Source of the DNA: Bacillus sp. sid0103
Lineage (GTDB): Bacteria; Bacillota; Bacilli; Bacillales_B; DSM-18226
DNA: 64,000 bases
Assembly (NCBI RefSeq): GCF_019219025.1
Contig: NZ_JAHUWN010000028.1
Location: forward strand, 19,379-83,378
Direction: 5' to 3'
Shown: positions 37,258-46,329 of the stretch, piece by piece
How the letters are laid out: every line of letters begins with the position of its first letter
Numbering within the stretch: the first letter of the stretch is position 1
Program-made: the position numbers and the translations under genes
Notes under the pieces: generated by a model
What the model saw: the letters and a program-made list of their open reading frames with translations, nothing else
Told to the model about the DNA's origin: nothing
Database searches by the model: none

Positions 37258-38118
37258 ATGCAGGTACGAATACTGGCTGATAGCGCATGCGATTTACCAA
37301 AAGGTTTTTATGAAGAGCATCAAGTCACATTATTTCCATTAAAAGTTGAAATCAATGGAAAAGAATATGAAGATGTAAAAACAATTGATTCAAACTCCGT
37401 TTATGAGACAATCCGAAGCGGAATTGTTCCAAAGACATCTCAGGTCTCCCCGCTCTTGTTCGAAGAAGTTTTTACCGAAATGGCTGAAAAAGATGAAGAC
37501 GGGATATACATAGCATTTTCTTCAGAATTATCTGGTACATATTCCACTGCTGTTATGATTCTTGACCAAGTGAAGGAAAAATATCCAAGTTTTAATTTAA
37601 CAATTGTTGATACAAAATGTGCATCGTTAGGATCTGGGCTTATCGTGAAAGAAGCAGCGGCTCTGGCTTTAAAAAATACTGGCAAAGAAGAGATTTTAGA
37701 AGACGTAATGTTTAGAAGTCAACATATGGAACATCTCTTTACGGTTGAAGATTTAGACTATTTAGCAAAGGGCGGCCGTGTTTCAAAAGCATCAGCCTTC
37801 CTTGGGGGGTTATTGAATATCAAACCCATCCTAAATGTTGAAGATGGGAAACTCGTCCCCATTGAAAAAATACGCGGTAAGAAAAAAGTGATGAGACGAA
37901 TCATCGATATCATGAAGGAACGCGGCTCGGATATGGAAAAGCAAGTAATTGGAATCAGCCAAGCGGATTGTGATGAAACTGCGGCAGAAATGAAAGCGAT
38001 GATTGAAGAAGAATTCCATCCTATTGAAGTTATGATTACATCAATAGGATCAGCCATAGGATCCCATACAGGTGCAGGAACAATCGCCATTTTTTTCTTA
38101 AACAAAATTCCATCATAA
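37258..38118 (+). CDS. yitS: DegV family fatty-acid-binding protein (YitS-like)
   Basis: DegV (FakB-type) protein of 286 residues. These proteins bind a fatty acid and present it to the kinase FakA for phosphorylation. N-terminal signature ILADSACDLPKGF, a Thr/Ser pair in KTSQVSPLLFEE contacting the carboxylate, and VEDLDYLAKGGRVSKASAF in the middle. The ATG at 37258 follows GCAGGTG. It is divergent from yitT. No fakA is in the window. Confidence 0.88.
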   Translation: MQVRILADSACDLPKGFYEEHQVTLFPLKVEINGKEYEDVKTIDSNSVYETIRSGIVPKTSQVSPLLFEEVFTEMAEKDEDGIYIAFSSELSGTYSTAVMILDQVKEKYPSFNLTIVDTKCASLGSGLIVKEAAALALKNTGKEEILEDVMFRSQHMEHLFTVEDLDYLAKGGRVSKASAFLGGLLNIKPILNVEDGKLVPIEKIRGKKKVMRRIIDIMKERGSDMEKQVIGISQADCDETAAEMKAMIEEEFHPIEVMITSIGSAIGSHTGAGTIAIFFLNKIPS

Positions 38119-38123
38119 AAGAA

Positions 38124-38201
38124 GGTTTTGATAAAGCTCATTGATAATTTTGCCCTTATGTTGATTGGAGCGGAAATCAACAGGCACACTAAACAGAGCG
38201 T
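38124..38201. repeat. Degenerate copy of the GGCTGTGTTAAA repeat
   Basis: It contains the diagnostic GATTGGAGCGGAAATCAACA and the left-end echo TAAAGCTCATTG; the terminal repeats are eroded. It lacks the GC-rich core, like the copy at 44969. Confidence 0.6.
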
Positions 38202-38203
38202 AA

Positions 38204-38240
38204 AAAAATGAGTGGGGATTATACCTCACTCATTTTTCAA
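38204..38240 (-). terminator. Terminator of the DUF3941 gene
   Basis: Minus-strand stem AAAATGAGTGAGG with CCCCACTCATTTT, then a T run. Confidence 0.85.
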
Positions 38241-38242
38241 CT

Positions 38243-38374
38243 CTAGTTATGGTCCGTCTTCTTGGAGTATTGATTTTTTCCAGCCTGACGATTTTTTTCG
38301 CGCATCATATTCTTTTCATGGCGAAGGGCATTATTGTCTTTCGCTTTTTTATCATTGTCTGAAGTATGCGGCAT
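38243..38374 (-). CDS. DUF3941-like 43-residue protein
   Basis: Too short for usual ORF cutoffs; read directly. Translation starts MPHTSDNDKKAKDNNALRHE and ends QYSKKTDHN. Very hydrophilic and highly charged, with no membrane segment. It matches the DUF3941 pattern as I remember it (Bacillaceae only, function unknown). The ATG follows AAGGGG at good spacing, and a strong terminator follows the stop, supporting a real gene. Confidence 0.8.
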   Translation of the reverse strand: MPHTSDNDKKAKDNNALRHEKNMMREKNRQAGKNQYSKKTDHN

Positions 38375-38442
38375 AACCTTACCCCTTTCAAATAGATTCA
38401 CCATTAGTTTCTGTCAATTTGAAAAGAGTATGTAAAAACACA

Positions 38443-39306
38443 TTAATCTTTCTTCACATATGTCCAGCTGCCCTCTTGGTACACTCTGCCCTCTTTCATT
38501 AGTTTTCCAAGCGCTCGTTTAAAGGCACCTTTGCTTAAGTTGAACCGATCTTTAATATCTTCTGGCATGCTTTTATCGTTATATGGCATGGCACCATTTC
38601 TGCTCATCATATACTCATATATCCGTTCTGCATCTAAATCCTGTGTTTCTTCTTTCCTTGCCAGTAATGAAACGTTGATCGTTCCATCTTCTTTAACATC
38701 AATAATTCGCCCTTCGACTTTTTCACCGATACGAGGCTCTTGTTGTCGTTGTGACTCATGAATAAATCCTTTAAAACCTTCTATTGTGTAAATCCAACTG
38801 CCGACTTTAGCTGTTCGATAAATATGTCCTTGCACATTCTTATTAAAATTTGCTCTTGTAGCTTTTACCGAAATGGATTCAATCACCGGGTCACTGGCAA
38901 GCTTTGCGTAGAGTAGATAATTACTGCTTAACTTTAAAGTAATATAAACTAAATCTCCAGGCTTTGGCCAGACTGATTTATGGACGGGCAAATCATCGAT
39001 CCCTAACAATATATCCTTTGGAAGTCCAATATTTATAAAGACACCAATTCGCGGATTTGAGTCTGTAACCTTTACCCAAGCATAACGTCCAATCGCTATT
39101 TCTGGGATGGTGGTTGAAGCAGAGATTCGACCTTCCGAATCAACATAAAGGAAAACCTCTACCTCATCATTTTCTTCAAATTCTTGATGGGCTTGATTAA
39201 AATGCAGTAATACATCTTCATTACCATCTGTTAAAAAATACCCAAACGCAGCTTTCCGGGCTACAGTTAATGTGGTTGTTTGACCAATTAATTCATGTAA
39301 AGACAT
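38443..39306 (-). CDS. yitL: CvfB-like S1-domain RNA-binding protein (YitL)
   Basis: Protein of 287 residues with tandem S1-type domains and a C-terminal winged-helix (DIKDRFNLSKGAFKRALGKLM), the CvfB architecture; CvfB affects virulence gene expression in Staphylococcus. The ATG at 39306 (MSLHELIGQTTTL) follows GAGGAG. The upstream ATG at 39330 lacks a site. By position it is yitL. A T-rich tail and no clear hairpin follow. Confidence 0.88.
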   Translation of the reverse strand: MSLHELIGQTTTLTVARKAAFGYFLTDGNEDVLLHFNQAHQEFEENDEVEVFLYVDSEGRISASTTIPEIAIGRYAWVKVTDSNPRIGVFINIGLPKDILLGIDDLPVHKSVWPKPGDLVYITLKLSSNYLLYAKLASDPVIESISVKATRANFNKNVQGHIYRTAKVGSWIYTIEGFKGFIHESQRQQEPRIGEKVEGRIIDVKEDGTINVSLLARKEETQDLDAERIYEYMMSRNGAMPYNDKSMPEDIKDRFNLSKGAFKRALGKLMKEGRVYQEGSWTYVKKD

Positions 39307-39496
39307 ATATAACTCCTCTTTTCTTTTCACGGAGAATTAGTTTAGTATTAGGAACGCTCCAGATCATTCGTTGCTGAACAGACGCTTCCTTTTTAAATAG
39401 TTGTTTGAACTGCTATATTTTACTATAATGTACCCATAAAGGGAAACTTTAGCAGGTATGGTTTTACGATATAGATTTTAAAATGGAGGTTTTGTC

Positions 39497-39988
39497 ATGT
39501 CAAAAGATAGCTCATTTGATATTGTATCTCAAGTAGACTTGTCTGAAGTATCAAATGCGATTACCCAAACAATGAAAGAAATTGGCACGCGCTATGATTT
39601 TAAAGGCAGTAAAAGTGAAGTCACACTTGATAAGGAAGAGCTTGTTCTTGTTTCTGATGATGAATATAAAATGGACCAGCTAAAAGATGTTTTATTTAGT
39701 AAATTAATGAAACGAGGCGTACCAGTTAGAAATCTTGATTACGGGAAAATTGAAAAGGCTTCTGGCGGAACGGTTCGACAACGAGCTAAACTGGTTCAAG
39801 GTATTGATAAGGAAAATGCAAAAAAAATTAATACCATTATTAAAAATAGCGGTGTCAAAGTAAAAAGCCAGGTTCAGGACGACCAAGTGCGTGTTAGCGG
39901 AAAAAGCAGGGATGATTTACAAAAAATTATCTCACTTGTCCGTGAAGCGGACTTAACCGTGGATGTCCAATTTATTAATTATCGATAA
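39497..39988 (+). CDS. yitK: YajQ family nucleotide-binding protein (YitK)
   Basis: YajQ/UPF0234 protein of 163 residues ([32 protein letters not shown]), with two ferredoxin-like domains. Family members bind nucleotides; some bind cyclic-di-GMP. It is divergent from yitL, as in B. subtilis. AATGGAGG precedes the ATG, and a strong terminator ends it. Confidence 0.92.
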   Translation: MSKDSSFDIVSQVDLSEVSNAITQTMKEIGTRYDFKGSKSEVTLDKEELVLVSDDEYKMDQLKDVLFSKLMKRGVPVRNLDYGKIEKASGGTVRQRAKLVQGIDKENAKKINTIIKNSGVKVKSQVQDDQVRVSGKSRDDLQKIISLVREADLTVDVQFINYR

Positions 39989-39991
39989 TGG

Positions 39992-40028
39992 AAAGGCGAA
40001 GGGATATAAATCCTTTCGCTTTTTTTAT
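39992..40028 (+). terminator. Terminator of yitK
   Basis: Stem GCGAAGGGAT / ATCCTTTCGC followed by a run of T. Confidence 0.9.
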
Positions 40029-40100
40029 TATCTTTATTTTTCATAATTTGACCCATTTATCTAAAACTAATATCGAGTAAACACTTGGAGGTTTTAGGAA

Positions 40101-40973
40101 ATGAGCAACAATCAAAATCAACAAAAGAAGACCTTTCCAGCACAGCACCAAAATCATCAGCCTGGAATAGAAAGTGAAATGAATCCTCGTCCCGTCTCGG
40201 TTGATCCCAATTATAAAGCTGGGGGTAAATTAGCTGGGAAAGCAGCGATTATTACTGGTGGCGACAGTGGAATAGGCAAATCTGTTGCTATTTATTTTGC
40301 CAAAGAAGGGGCAGATGTAGCAATTGTCTATCTAGAAGAGCATCAAGATGCAGAAGAAACAAAGCAATTAATTGAAGCCGAAGGACGAAGATGTTTACTT
40401 TATTCAGGTGACATTGGCAATGAAGATTTTTGTAAGGAGACCGTAAATAAGATTCATACTGAATTTGGCAGGGTCGATATCCTAGTAAATAATGCAGCTG
40501 AACAACATCCGCAAAAAAGTTTGTTATCGATTACTTCGCAACAATTGGAAAAGACGTTCCGAACAAACATATTCTCCTTTTTCTACATGACGAAAATGGT
40601 CCTGCCATTTTTAAAAAAAGGGGCATCGATCATTAATACATCTTCCATTACGGCTTACAAGGGGAATGAACAGTTATTGGACTATTCCGCCACAAAGGGA
40701 GCAATCGTTTCCTTTACCCGCTCCCTAGCGCTGTCCCTCGCACCTCAAGGAATTCGCGTTAACGGTGTGGCGCCAGGTCCAATTTGGACACCGCTGATCC
40801 CTTCTACTTTTCCTGCAGACCAGGTTGCTACGTTTGGTTCTAATACGGCAATGGGTAGAGCAGGAGAGCCCTATGAATTAGCAGCTAGCTATGTTTTCCT
40901 TGCCTCAGATGACTCCTCCTATGTCAGTGGGCAAATGATTCATGTAAATGGCGGGGAAATTATCAATGGATAA
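40101..40973 (+). CDS. Short-chain dehydrogenase/reductase (YhxC/YhdF type)
   Basis: SDR oxidoreductase of 290 residues with a hydrophilic N-terminal extension of about 45 residues rich in Gln/Asn. It has the cofactor loop TGGDSGIGKS (about residue 54), the NNAAEQ motif, catalytic Ser in NTSSIT and Tyr-x3-Lys in DYSATKG, ending in GQMIHVNGGEIING. Such extended SDRs are common general-stress proteins in bacilli; the substrate is not predictable. AGGAGG-like site precedes the ATG. A bcr1-like repeat follows in place of a simple terminator. Confidence 0.9.
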   Translation: MSNNQNQQKKTFPAQHQNHQPGIESEMNPRPVSVDPNYKAGGKLAGKAAIITGGDSGIGKSVAIYFAKEGADVAIVYLEEHQDAEETKQLIEAEGRRCLLYSGDIGNEDFCKETVNKIHTEFGRVDILVNNAAEQHPQKSLLSITSQQLEKTFRTNIFSFFYMTKMVLPFLKKGASIINTSSITAYKGNEQLLDYSATKGAIVSFTRSLALSLAPQGIRVNGVAPGPIWTPLIPSTFPADQVATFGSNTAMGRAGEPYELAASYVFLASDDSSYVSGQMIHVNGGEIING

Positions 40974-41124
40974 GAAAAGCGCAAGCGCCCTGTTCAGCGG
41001 CGTATAGCCTGGAGCGCTCCAACTGAGATAAAGGAAACACGAAGAGCCGAAGGCGATTCGATGTTGACTTATCGTAGGGCGGAGAGCGAAGGACATTAGC
41101 CGCTAGGGCGCTGGAGCTAGACAG
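40974..41124. repeat. bcr1-like palindromic repeat (about 150 bp)
   Basis: The element starts AGAAAAGCGCAAGCGCCC and ends GGGCGCTGGAGCTAGACA, with palindromic ends and internal hairpins (GCGGCGTATAGCC; TAGCCGCTAGG). It resembles the bcr1 class of repeats known from the Bacillus cereus group and relatives. It encodes nothing and is more GC-rich than the flanks. Confidence 0.7.
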
Positions 41125-41162
41125 TTATCTAAGTTCAAAAACCTATACTTTGTTATCACTCA

Positions 41163-41198
41163 AAAAAATGTCGGGGAAAGCCCCCGACATTTTATCGC
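41163..41198 (-). terminator. Terminator of the GH13-like gene
   Basis: Stem AAAATGTCGGGG / CCCCGACATTTT with a short loop; T run on the minus strand. Confidence 0.9.
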
Positions 41199-42709
41199 TT
41201 GTTTTTTCTTAATTTAAGTATAAATAGCATAAATAACAGGTAAACAACAACTAAGCCTGCAATTAATGGAATATTGATGCCGCTTTTCTCAGCTACAACG
41301 TAGACTTCGGAATTATCCCGATCGAGAATAATCATATATTTATTATCATCACTTTTAACTTTATCACCTGCAAGCAAACCTCTCAGTTCTTTTCCACCTT
41401 CAATCTGATCGGTGGTTAACGTAACACTTTGAGACTTGCTTGAATTATTGATTGCAATAATAGATGTCTCACCTTTATAAACTCGTTTATAGACAACCAT
41501 TCCCTTTTGATCATAGAGCATTTCCATTGTGCCCCTTGTCAAGGAAGGAAGTTGGTTCCTTAATTCCCCCACCTTGGTCATATAATCAATTAGTTCCTTT
41601 TCAGCCCTGAAACTCATTTGTCCGCGGTTATCAGGAATTCCTCCTCCATTTAAAGCAATTTCCGTCCCATAATAAATGATGGGGATTCCGGGGGTGCTAT
41701 AAAGGTACAATAATGCTGTTTTCCAGCGAGATCCTGGGAATTGTTTCTTTGCGACAATATCACTTGTAAATCTTGATGTATATTCGTTATCCAAAAAATT
41801 AGCCCTTAAAAAGGAGTCCTGTTTATTATCGCCATCGGAATAAAGTGTGCTGAATGACTGATCCGTACTTGCAAATGTCTTTCGTAACTTTTCACTGTAC
41901 TGATAAGTAATTACACTGTCTATCCCTGCACCTTTATATTCTTGTAAATGTATCGAAGCATTGTTGGACATTACACCTAATAGGAAGAAGTCCTTCTTTT
42001 CCTTCTTTACTTCAGTTGAAAAATCAGTCCAAAAGCTGATTGGAACCATGTTTACCTCTGGTAAACTTAGCCCATCAATATCTGTTTTATTAATCCACCA
42101 TTTTGCAGTATCTATTAAGTATTTTTTTACTTCGGGGTTGTCCTGATTAAGATCAGGCAATCCATCAATCCAACCTTTCTCAAGTTCATTTTGATTTCCA
42201 GTTTCAGAGGTGATATCCTGTTTTGCATGAAACCAATCCTTCTTGCTGGAATCACTTAGCCAAGGATGGTCCGTCGCTACATTATTTGTGACATAATCAA
42301 TCAATACCTTCATCTTTCGTTTATGTGCCTCTTTTACTAACATTTGAAAAGACTTCATAGTGCCAAAATGTTCATCTACTTTGTAAAAATCCTTTACCCA
42401 ATAGCCGTGATAGCCATTTTTGGCATTATCAAAAATAGGGGTTAATCGAAGCGCAGTAAATCCCATGTCATGTATGTAATCTAACTTATCAATGATTCCT
42501 TTAATATCTCCGCCATTATACGCTAAAGGATCTTTTCCATTAACATCAGCATCATTATTTCGATCTCCATCGTTAAAACGATCTATCATGATGGAATAAA
42601 TCGATTCATCCTGCCATAAGCGGTCTTCCTTTTTCACCGCTGCATGTGCAGAAATCGATGAATTTAGTAATAAAAACAAGATTAAAATAAATGGTGTAAT
42701 TTTTTTCAT
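41192..42709 (-). CDS. Secreted, membrane-anchored GH13 alpha-amylase homolog lacking catalytic residues
   Basis: Protein of 505 residues with a signal peptide (cleavage likely after SAHA, about residue 23), a GH13 TIM barrel, a small C-terminal beta domain and a C-terminal anchor helix (about 479-499) ending LRKNKR. The fold is well kept (IMIDRFNDGD, GLPDLNQDNP, TPGIPIIYYGTEIALNGG), but active-site motifs are lost. The nucleophile Asp is Pro217 (IDGLSLPEV), the acid/base Glu is Val246 (FLLGVMSNN), and the His-Asp of FLDNHD is Glu309-Tyr310. His143 of region I is Asn. It is an intact frame with normal signals, so probably a non-catalytic binding protein. Confidence 0.9.
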   Translation of the reverse strand: MKKITPFILILFLLLNSSISAHAAVKKEDRLWQDESIYSIMIDRFNDGDRNNDADVNGKDPLAYNGGDIKGIIDKLDYIHDMGFTALRLTPIFDNAKNGYHGYWVKDFYKVDEHFGTMKSFQMLVKEAHKRKMKVLIDYVTNNVATDHPWLSDSSKKDWFHAKQDITSETGNQNELEKGWIDGLPDLNQDNPEVKKYLIDTAKWWINKTDIDGLSLPEVNMVPISFWTDFSTEVKKEKKDFFLLGVMSNNASIHLQEYKGAGIDSVITYQYSEKLRKTFASTDQSFSTLYSDGDNKQDSFLRANFLDNEYTSRFTSDIVAKKQFPGSRWKTALLYLYSTPGIPIIYYGTEIALNGGGIPDNRGQMSFRAEKELIDYMTKVGELRNQLPSLTRGTMEMLYDQKGMVVYKRVYKGETSIIAINNSSKSQSVTLTTDQIEGGKELRGLLAGDKVKSDDNKYMIILDRDNSEVYVVAEKSGINIPLIAGLVVVYLLFMLFILKLRKNKR

Positions 42710-42729
42710 ATCGTTATTTCCTCCTCTAA

Positions 42730-42760
42730 AAAAGGGAAGAGGATATCCTCTTCCCTACAC
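42730..42760 (-). terminator. Terminator of asnO
   Basis: Perfect stem AGGGAAGAGGA / TCCTCTTCCCT followed by six T on the minus strand. It lies just before the ribosome site of the downstream GH13-like gene. Confidence 0.88.
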
Positions 42761-42821
42761 TATTTTAATCGAATCAAGTTTTTATTCCAAATTTAAATTT
42801 CGATCCTTCTGAAATTCATGC

Positions 42822-44669
42822 CTAATTTACAATATTAATATTGTAATCCTTAAACCATGTGTGTAGTTGCACAAGATACGCCAATAACTGAGGCCCTGTC
42901 ATCAATTGGCCAAACCAAGGTTCTTGAAATGAATTTCCACCAGATTTGACGATAGTTTCAAGTTGATCTTTATTAAAAAATTCATGCAGGACCGAGGATT
43001 TATCCTGTAATATATGCTCCACCAGTTTTTGAACCGCAACGGTGTAAGCCGGATTATGTGTCTTTGGATACGGGCTTTTCTTACGATACAATACTTCCTC
43101 CGGTAAAATACCTTCAAATGCTTTTCGGAGAATGCCCTTTTCCCTGCCACGATGCATTTTGATCTCCCACGGGATATTCCACACATATTCGACGAGGCGG
43201 TGGTCAGCAAAAGGAACCCTAACTTCCAAACTAGCTCCCATACTCATTCGATCCTTGCGGTCAAGCAATGTGGTCATAAAACTAATCATATTAATATAAA
43301 ATAATTCTCTACGCTTTGATTCTTCGTCGCTCTCACCATCTAACCTTGGTGTTTCGGAAATCGTTTGATAATATTTTTCCATTACATAATCATTTAATTT
43401 TAGTTTTTCCTGCCAGTGTAATTTCAATAAATTATGTCGTTCTGATAGGGAACGCATCCACGGAAACCCTGGACGTTCTAAGTCTTGTTTGCGATGAAAC
43501 CAAGGGTATCCCCCGAATATTTCATCTGCACATTCACCTGACAGGCTGACGACAAAATCCTGTTTTATTTCTTTGCAAAACCAAAGTAACGAGGAATCCA
43601 CATCAGCCATTCCTGGAAGGTCCCTAACATGGGTCGCTTCCACCAAATCATTGACCAACTGTTGTTGTGAAATGATTTTGGTATGGTGGAATGTCTTATA
43701 TTTATCGGTGATCATTTGAATAAATTTTCCATCAGCATCTGGTTGGAATTCCGTTGAGGAAAAATATTTGTCATTTCCCTCATAGTCAATAGAATAGGTG
43801 TGAAGCTGACCTTTGTTTTGTTCTTGGAACCCCTTAGCTGCTATTGCTGTGATGATGCTCGAATCCAACCCGCCTGACAAAAATGTACTTAGTGGAACAT
43901 CCGAAACAAGCTGTCTTGTAACAGCATCGGTAACTAAATAGCGAACCTTTTCAGCTGTCTCCTCTACACTGTCCTTATGTTTTTCACTTTTTACATTCCA
44001 ATAGCGCCAAATTTTCAGACCATTTTTTGAAAATGTTAAAGCATGCGCTGGTCTTAGTTCACTTATTCCTTTAAACACACCAGATCCGGGTGACCTTGAA
44101 GGGCCAACTCCAAAGATCTCTGCAAGACCTTCTTGGTCGATTTCAGTTTTCACTTCAGGATGGGCTAAAATCGCTTTGATTTCAGATGCAAATAAAAGAC
44201 CTTCCTGGTGTTCTCTAAAAAATAGCGGTTTTACCCCTAAGCGGTCGCGTCCAATAAAGAGCTGTTCCTTCTTGCTATCCCAAACTGCAAAAGCATAAAT
44301 TCCATTCAAATGATTGACACACTCTTCCGCCCATTCTATATAGGCAGATAATAGAACTTCTGTATCAGAATGACCTTTAAATGAATATCCTTTAGTATGG
44401 AGAACTTTGCGGATATCTTCTGTATTATACAATTCCCCATTGTAGCAAATTGTGTAATTATATCCGTCTTTTTGTTTGGACATTGGCTGTCTTCCCCCTT
44501 CAGGGTCAACAACAATAAGTCTTTTATGGCCAAAAGCAACATTTGCATCAGACCAGATGTTGGTTTCATCAGGGCCTCTTTTTGCCAGTGTATTTGTCAT
44601 TTTCGTCAGTGTATCGCCTTCGTTCTTGATGAATTTATCAAAATTAATCCAGCCTGTAATGCCACACAT
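42822..44669 (-). CDS. asnO: Glutamine-hydrolysing asparagine synthetase (AsnO type)
   Basis: Enzyme of 615 residues that makes asparagine from aspartate, ATP and glutamine. N-terminal class II glutaminase with nucleophile Cys2 (MCGITGW), then the synthetase domain with the PP-loop SGGLDSSI (about residue 262). The place beside yisN and the yit genes matches B. subtilis asnO, the sporulation-linked paralog of asnB. No partner gene is co-transcribed; a terminator follows. Confidence 0.93.
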   Translation of the reverse strand: MCGITGWINFDKFIKNEGDTLTKMTNTLAKRGPDETNIWSDANVAFGHKRLIVVDPEGGRQPMSKQKDGYNYTICYNGELYNTEDIRKVLHTKGYSFKGHSDTEVLLSAYIEWAEECVNHLNGIYAFAVWDSKKEQLFIGRDRLGVKPLFFREHQEGLLFASEIKAILAHPEVKTEIDQEGLAEIFGVGPSRSPGSGVFKGISELRPAHALTFSKNGLKIWRYWNVKSEKHKDSVEETAEKVRYLVTDAVTRQLVSDVPLSTFLSGGLDSSIITAIAAKGFQEQNKGQLHTYSIDYEGNDKYFSSTEFQPDADGKFIQMITDKYKTFHHTKIISQQQLVNDLVEATHVRDLPGMADVDSSLLWFCKEIKQDFVVSLSGECADEIFGGYPWFHRKQDLERPGFPWMRSLSERHNLLKLHWQEKLKLNDYVMEKYYQTISETPRLDGESDEESKRRELFYINMISFMTTLLDRKDRMSMGASLEVRVPFADHRLVEYVWNIPWEIKMHRGREKGILRKAFEGILPEEVLYRKKSPYPKTHNPAYTVAVQKLVEHILQDKSSVLHEFFNKDQLETIVKSGGNSFQEPWFGQLMTGPQLLAYLVQLHTWFKDYNINIVN

Positions 44670-44693
44670 TTCCTTTCACACTCCCCATTAACA

Positions 44694-44857
44694 AAGGCTA
44701 TTTTCGCATAGATGGTTGTTTTCGTATTATTTCATCAACCCGTAAAACCAAGTGCTTCGTGGCATCTTTTCGTAAGAACATTTGCGAAAATCGCCTAGAA
44801 ACTTAGTCAATGACCCTAATTAAGCTCATAAGCAACAAAGTTTACGAAAAGAGCCTT
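44694..44857 (+). repeat. MITE-like repeat, AAGGCTATTTTCG family (164 bp)
   Basis: Terminal inverted repeats AAGGCTATTTTCG and CGAAAAGAGCCTT differ at one position. AACA flanks both ends, a possible 4-bp target duplication. It closely matches the copy at 58166 throughout. It lies directly upstream of asnO. Confidence 0.87.
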
Positions 44858-44968
44858 AACAAAACTACTGTACATGAATTCATGTTTTATACTATTCAGC
44901 CCATGGGAAATGGTTAATTGTCCAAATAGAAAAGCGGTAGGCACCGTGATTAGTCAGTTTTTTTGTTT

Positions 44969-45045
44969 GGCTGTGTTAAAGAACATTGTTAATTCTGTAA
45001 CCAAGTTGATTGGAGCGGAGATCAACACACCAGTTTAACACAGCC
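44969..45045. repeat. Short GGCTGTGTTAAA repeat (77 bp)
   Basis: Perfect ends GGCTGTGTTAAA and TTTAACACAGCC, with inner GATTGGAGCGGAGATCAACA. It lacks the GC-rich core of the 184-bp copy at 27069, so it looks like an internal-deletion derivative. The gap 44670-45135 otherwise holds only the other repeat and the asnO and yisN promoters. Confidence 0.85.
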
Positions 45046-45135
45046 TTTTTTAAAAAATAATACTTCAATTTCAGTTATAAAATTTCTTGAAGATGTCTAA
45101 AAAGAAGATGATATCATCTGGCACGGAGGTTAATA

Positions 45136-45699
45136 ATGAATCGACAACAACGAATGAGACTATATGATTTTCAGGAAAGGGCCTACACCGAAGGAACAGT
45201 TGAACAGATAAATGAACAATGGATTTTCTTTGATGAGGAAACGGAAGAAGCTGAAATGTTAGATGATTACCTTCAGCAAGAAATAGAAGTCTTCCGTATG
45301 AATCGTTGGAAGAAAGGTATTTTGTATGAAACAGGTAAAGTTCGAATTGGAAATGAAGCAACGATGCTGCGCAATCATGATTTAGTGAGGATTAGAAAAC
45401 ATTTAGTTTACTCGCTTGAGAGGCTTTTAGATGGGATAAATGATGATGCTTTTTTTCAATTTGTTACCACTTTAAACTCCTTAAATTTTTCCATTTACGA
45501 TTGCATTTACTGTTATAATCATTTATCCTTCTTATCAGATGAAAATCGCAAGGATGGTGTAAATTTTTTAGTTTTTGATAATCAGGAGCAAATATGTAAT
45601 GTCCAACACCATTTTTGTTATTATGAAAAGGTTAATGATCGATTTGAATTTACATTAAATACCGGTAAACGGTTAGTGATTGAGAAAATGATTTCATAG
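45136..45699 (+). CDS. YisN-like protein (DUF2777)
   Basis: Acidic protein of 187 residues (MNRQQRMRLYDFQERAYTEG) with several Cys and aromatic residues (SIYDCIYCYNHLSFL). It is assigned to the YisN/DUF2777 group by its position between asnO and yisL; function unknown. GGAGG precedes the ATG at 6 bases. No signal peptide or membrane helix. Confidence 0.75.
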   Translation: MNRQQRMRLYDFQERAYTEGTVEQINEQWIFFDEETEEAEMLDDYLQQEIEVFRMNRWKKGILYETGKVRIGNEATMLRNHDLVRIRKHLVYSLERLLDGINDDAFFQFVTTLNSLNFSIYDCIYCYNHLSFLSDENRKDGVNFLVFDNQEQICNVQHHFCYYEKVNDRFEFTLNTGKRLVIEKMIS

Positions 45700-45730
45700 A
45701 AAAAGGCATGGGCAACCACGCCTTTTTCAT
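45700..45730 (+). terminator. Terminator of yisN
   Basis: Stem AAAAAGGCATGG / CCACGCCTTTTT (one mismatch) with a 4-base loop. Confidence 0.88.
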
Positions 45731-45833
45731 TTAGAAGCATATTTCTTTTACTCTGTAAATTGACTTTTACAGTGCCTTTCAAATAAAAGAAGACTGCCAA
45801 GTTTACAGGCAGTCCTGAGAGGTACAAATAGAT

Positions 45834-46193
45834 TTATGGGTTTAAAAATGACATAGGCAATTTTTCAAAGCCTAGATATAAGACAAGTACCCAAGCAATG
45901 ATAAACTGAATCCAGAATACAGATGTTCTTCTGTTATTCGCTACTCGGCCAAGGATCATTTCAAATAATCCGATGATCCAAATTCCGACAACCGCTTTTA
46001 ATATATACCAGACATCAATTTTGTAAACCGAAAATAGAAGTCCGATACCTGTGGCAAGAATAAGCAAATATAATACTCGTAAAATCATCTGAACAATTTT
46101 AAATCCTTTTGCCTTTCCACCTTTATGTAATAGAAGTGCAACCACAAATAAGATTAGTGCTAAAACCCATGCCGTGATATGTCCGTGAATCAA
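45834..46193 (-). CDS. yisL: YisL family membrane protein (UPF0344)
   Basis: Membrane protein of 119 residues with four hydrophobic helices (about residues 5-22, 35-55, 62-82 and 92-112), the UPF0344/DUF1516 pattern beginning MIHGHITAWVLALILFVVAL. Function unknown. It is placed next to yisK as in B. subtilis. A weak hairpin at about 45787-45815 may end it. Confidence 0.88.
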   Translation of the reverse strand: MIHGHITAWVLALILFVVALLLHKGGKAKGFKIVQMILRVLYLLILATGIGLLFSVYKIDVWYILKAVVGIWIIGLFEMILGRVANNRRTSVFWIQFIIAWVLVLYLGFEKLPMSFLNP

Positions 46194-46329
46194 TAGAGCC
46201 CCTCCTAATGTATAAAATATCTTTGATTTCGAAATTTATCATACCATAAACAATGGATAAACACGAAAAAATGAGTGTCAAATAAAGTAACAAACATAAG
46301 AATACTATCTCTCAATTGGGAAATAAGTA

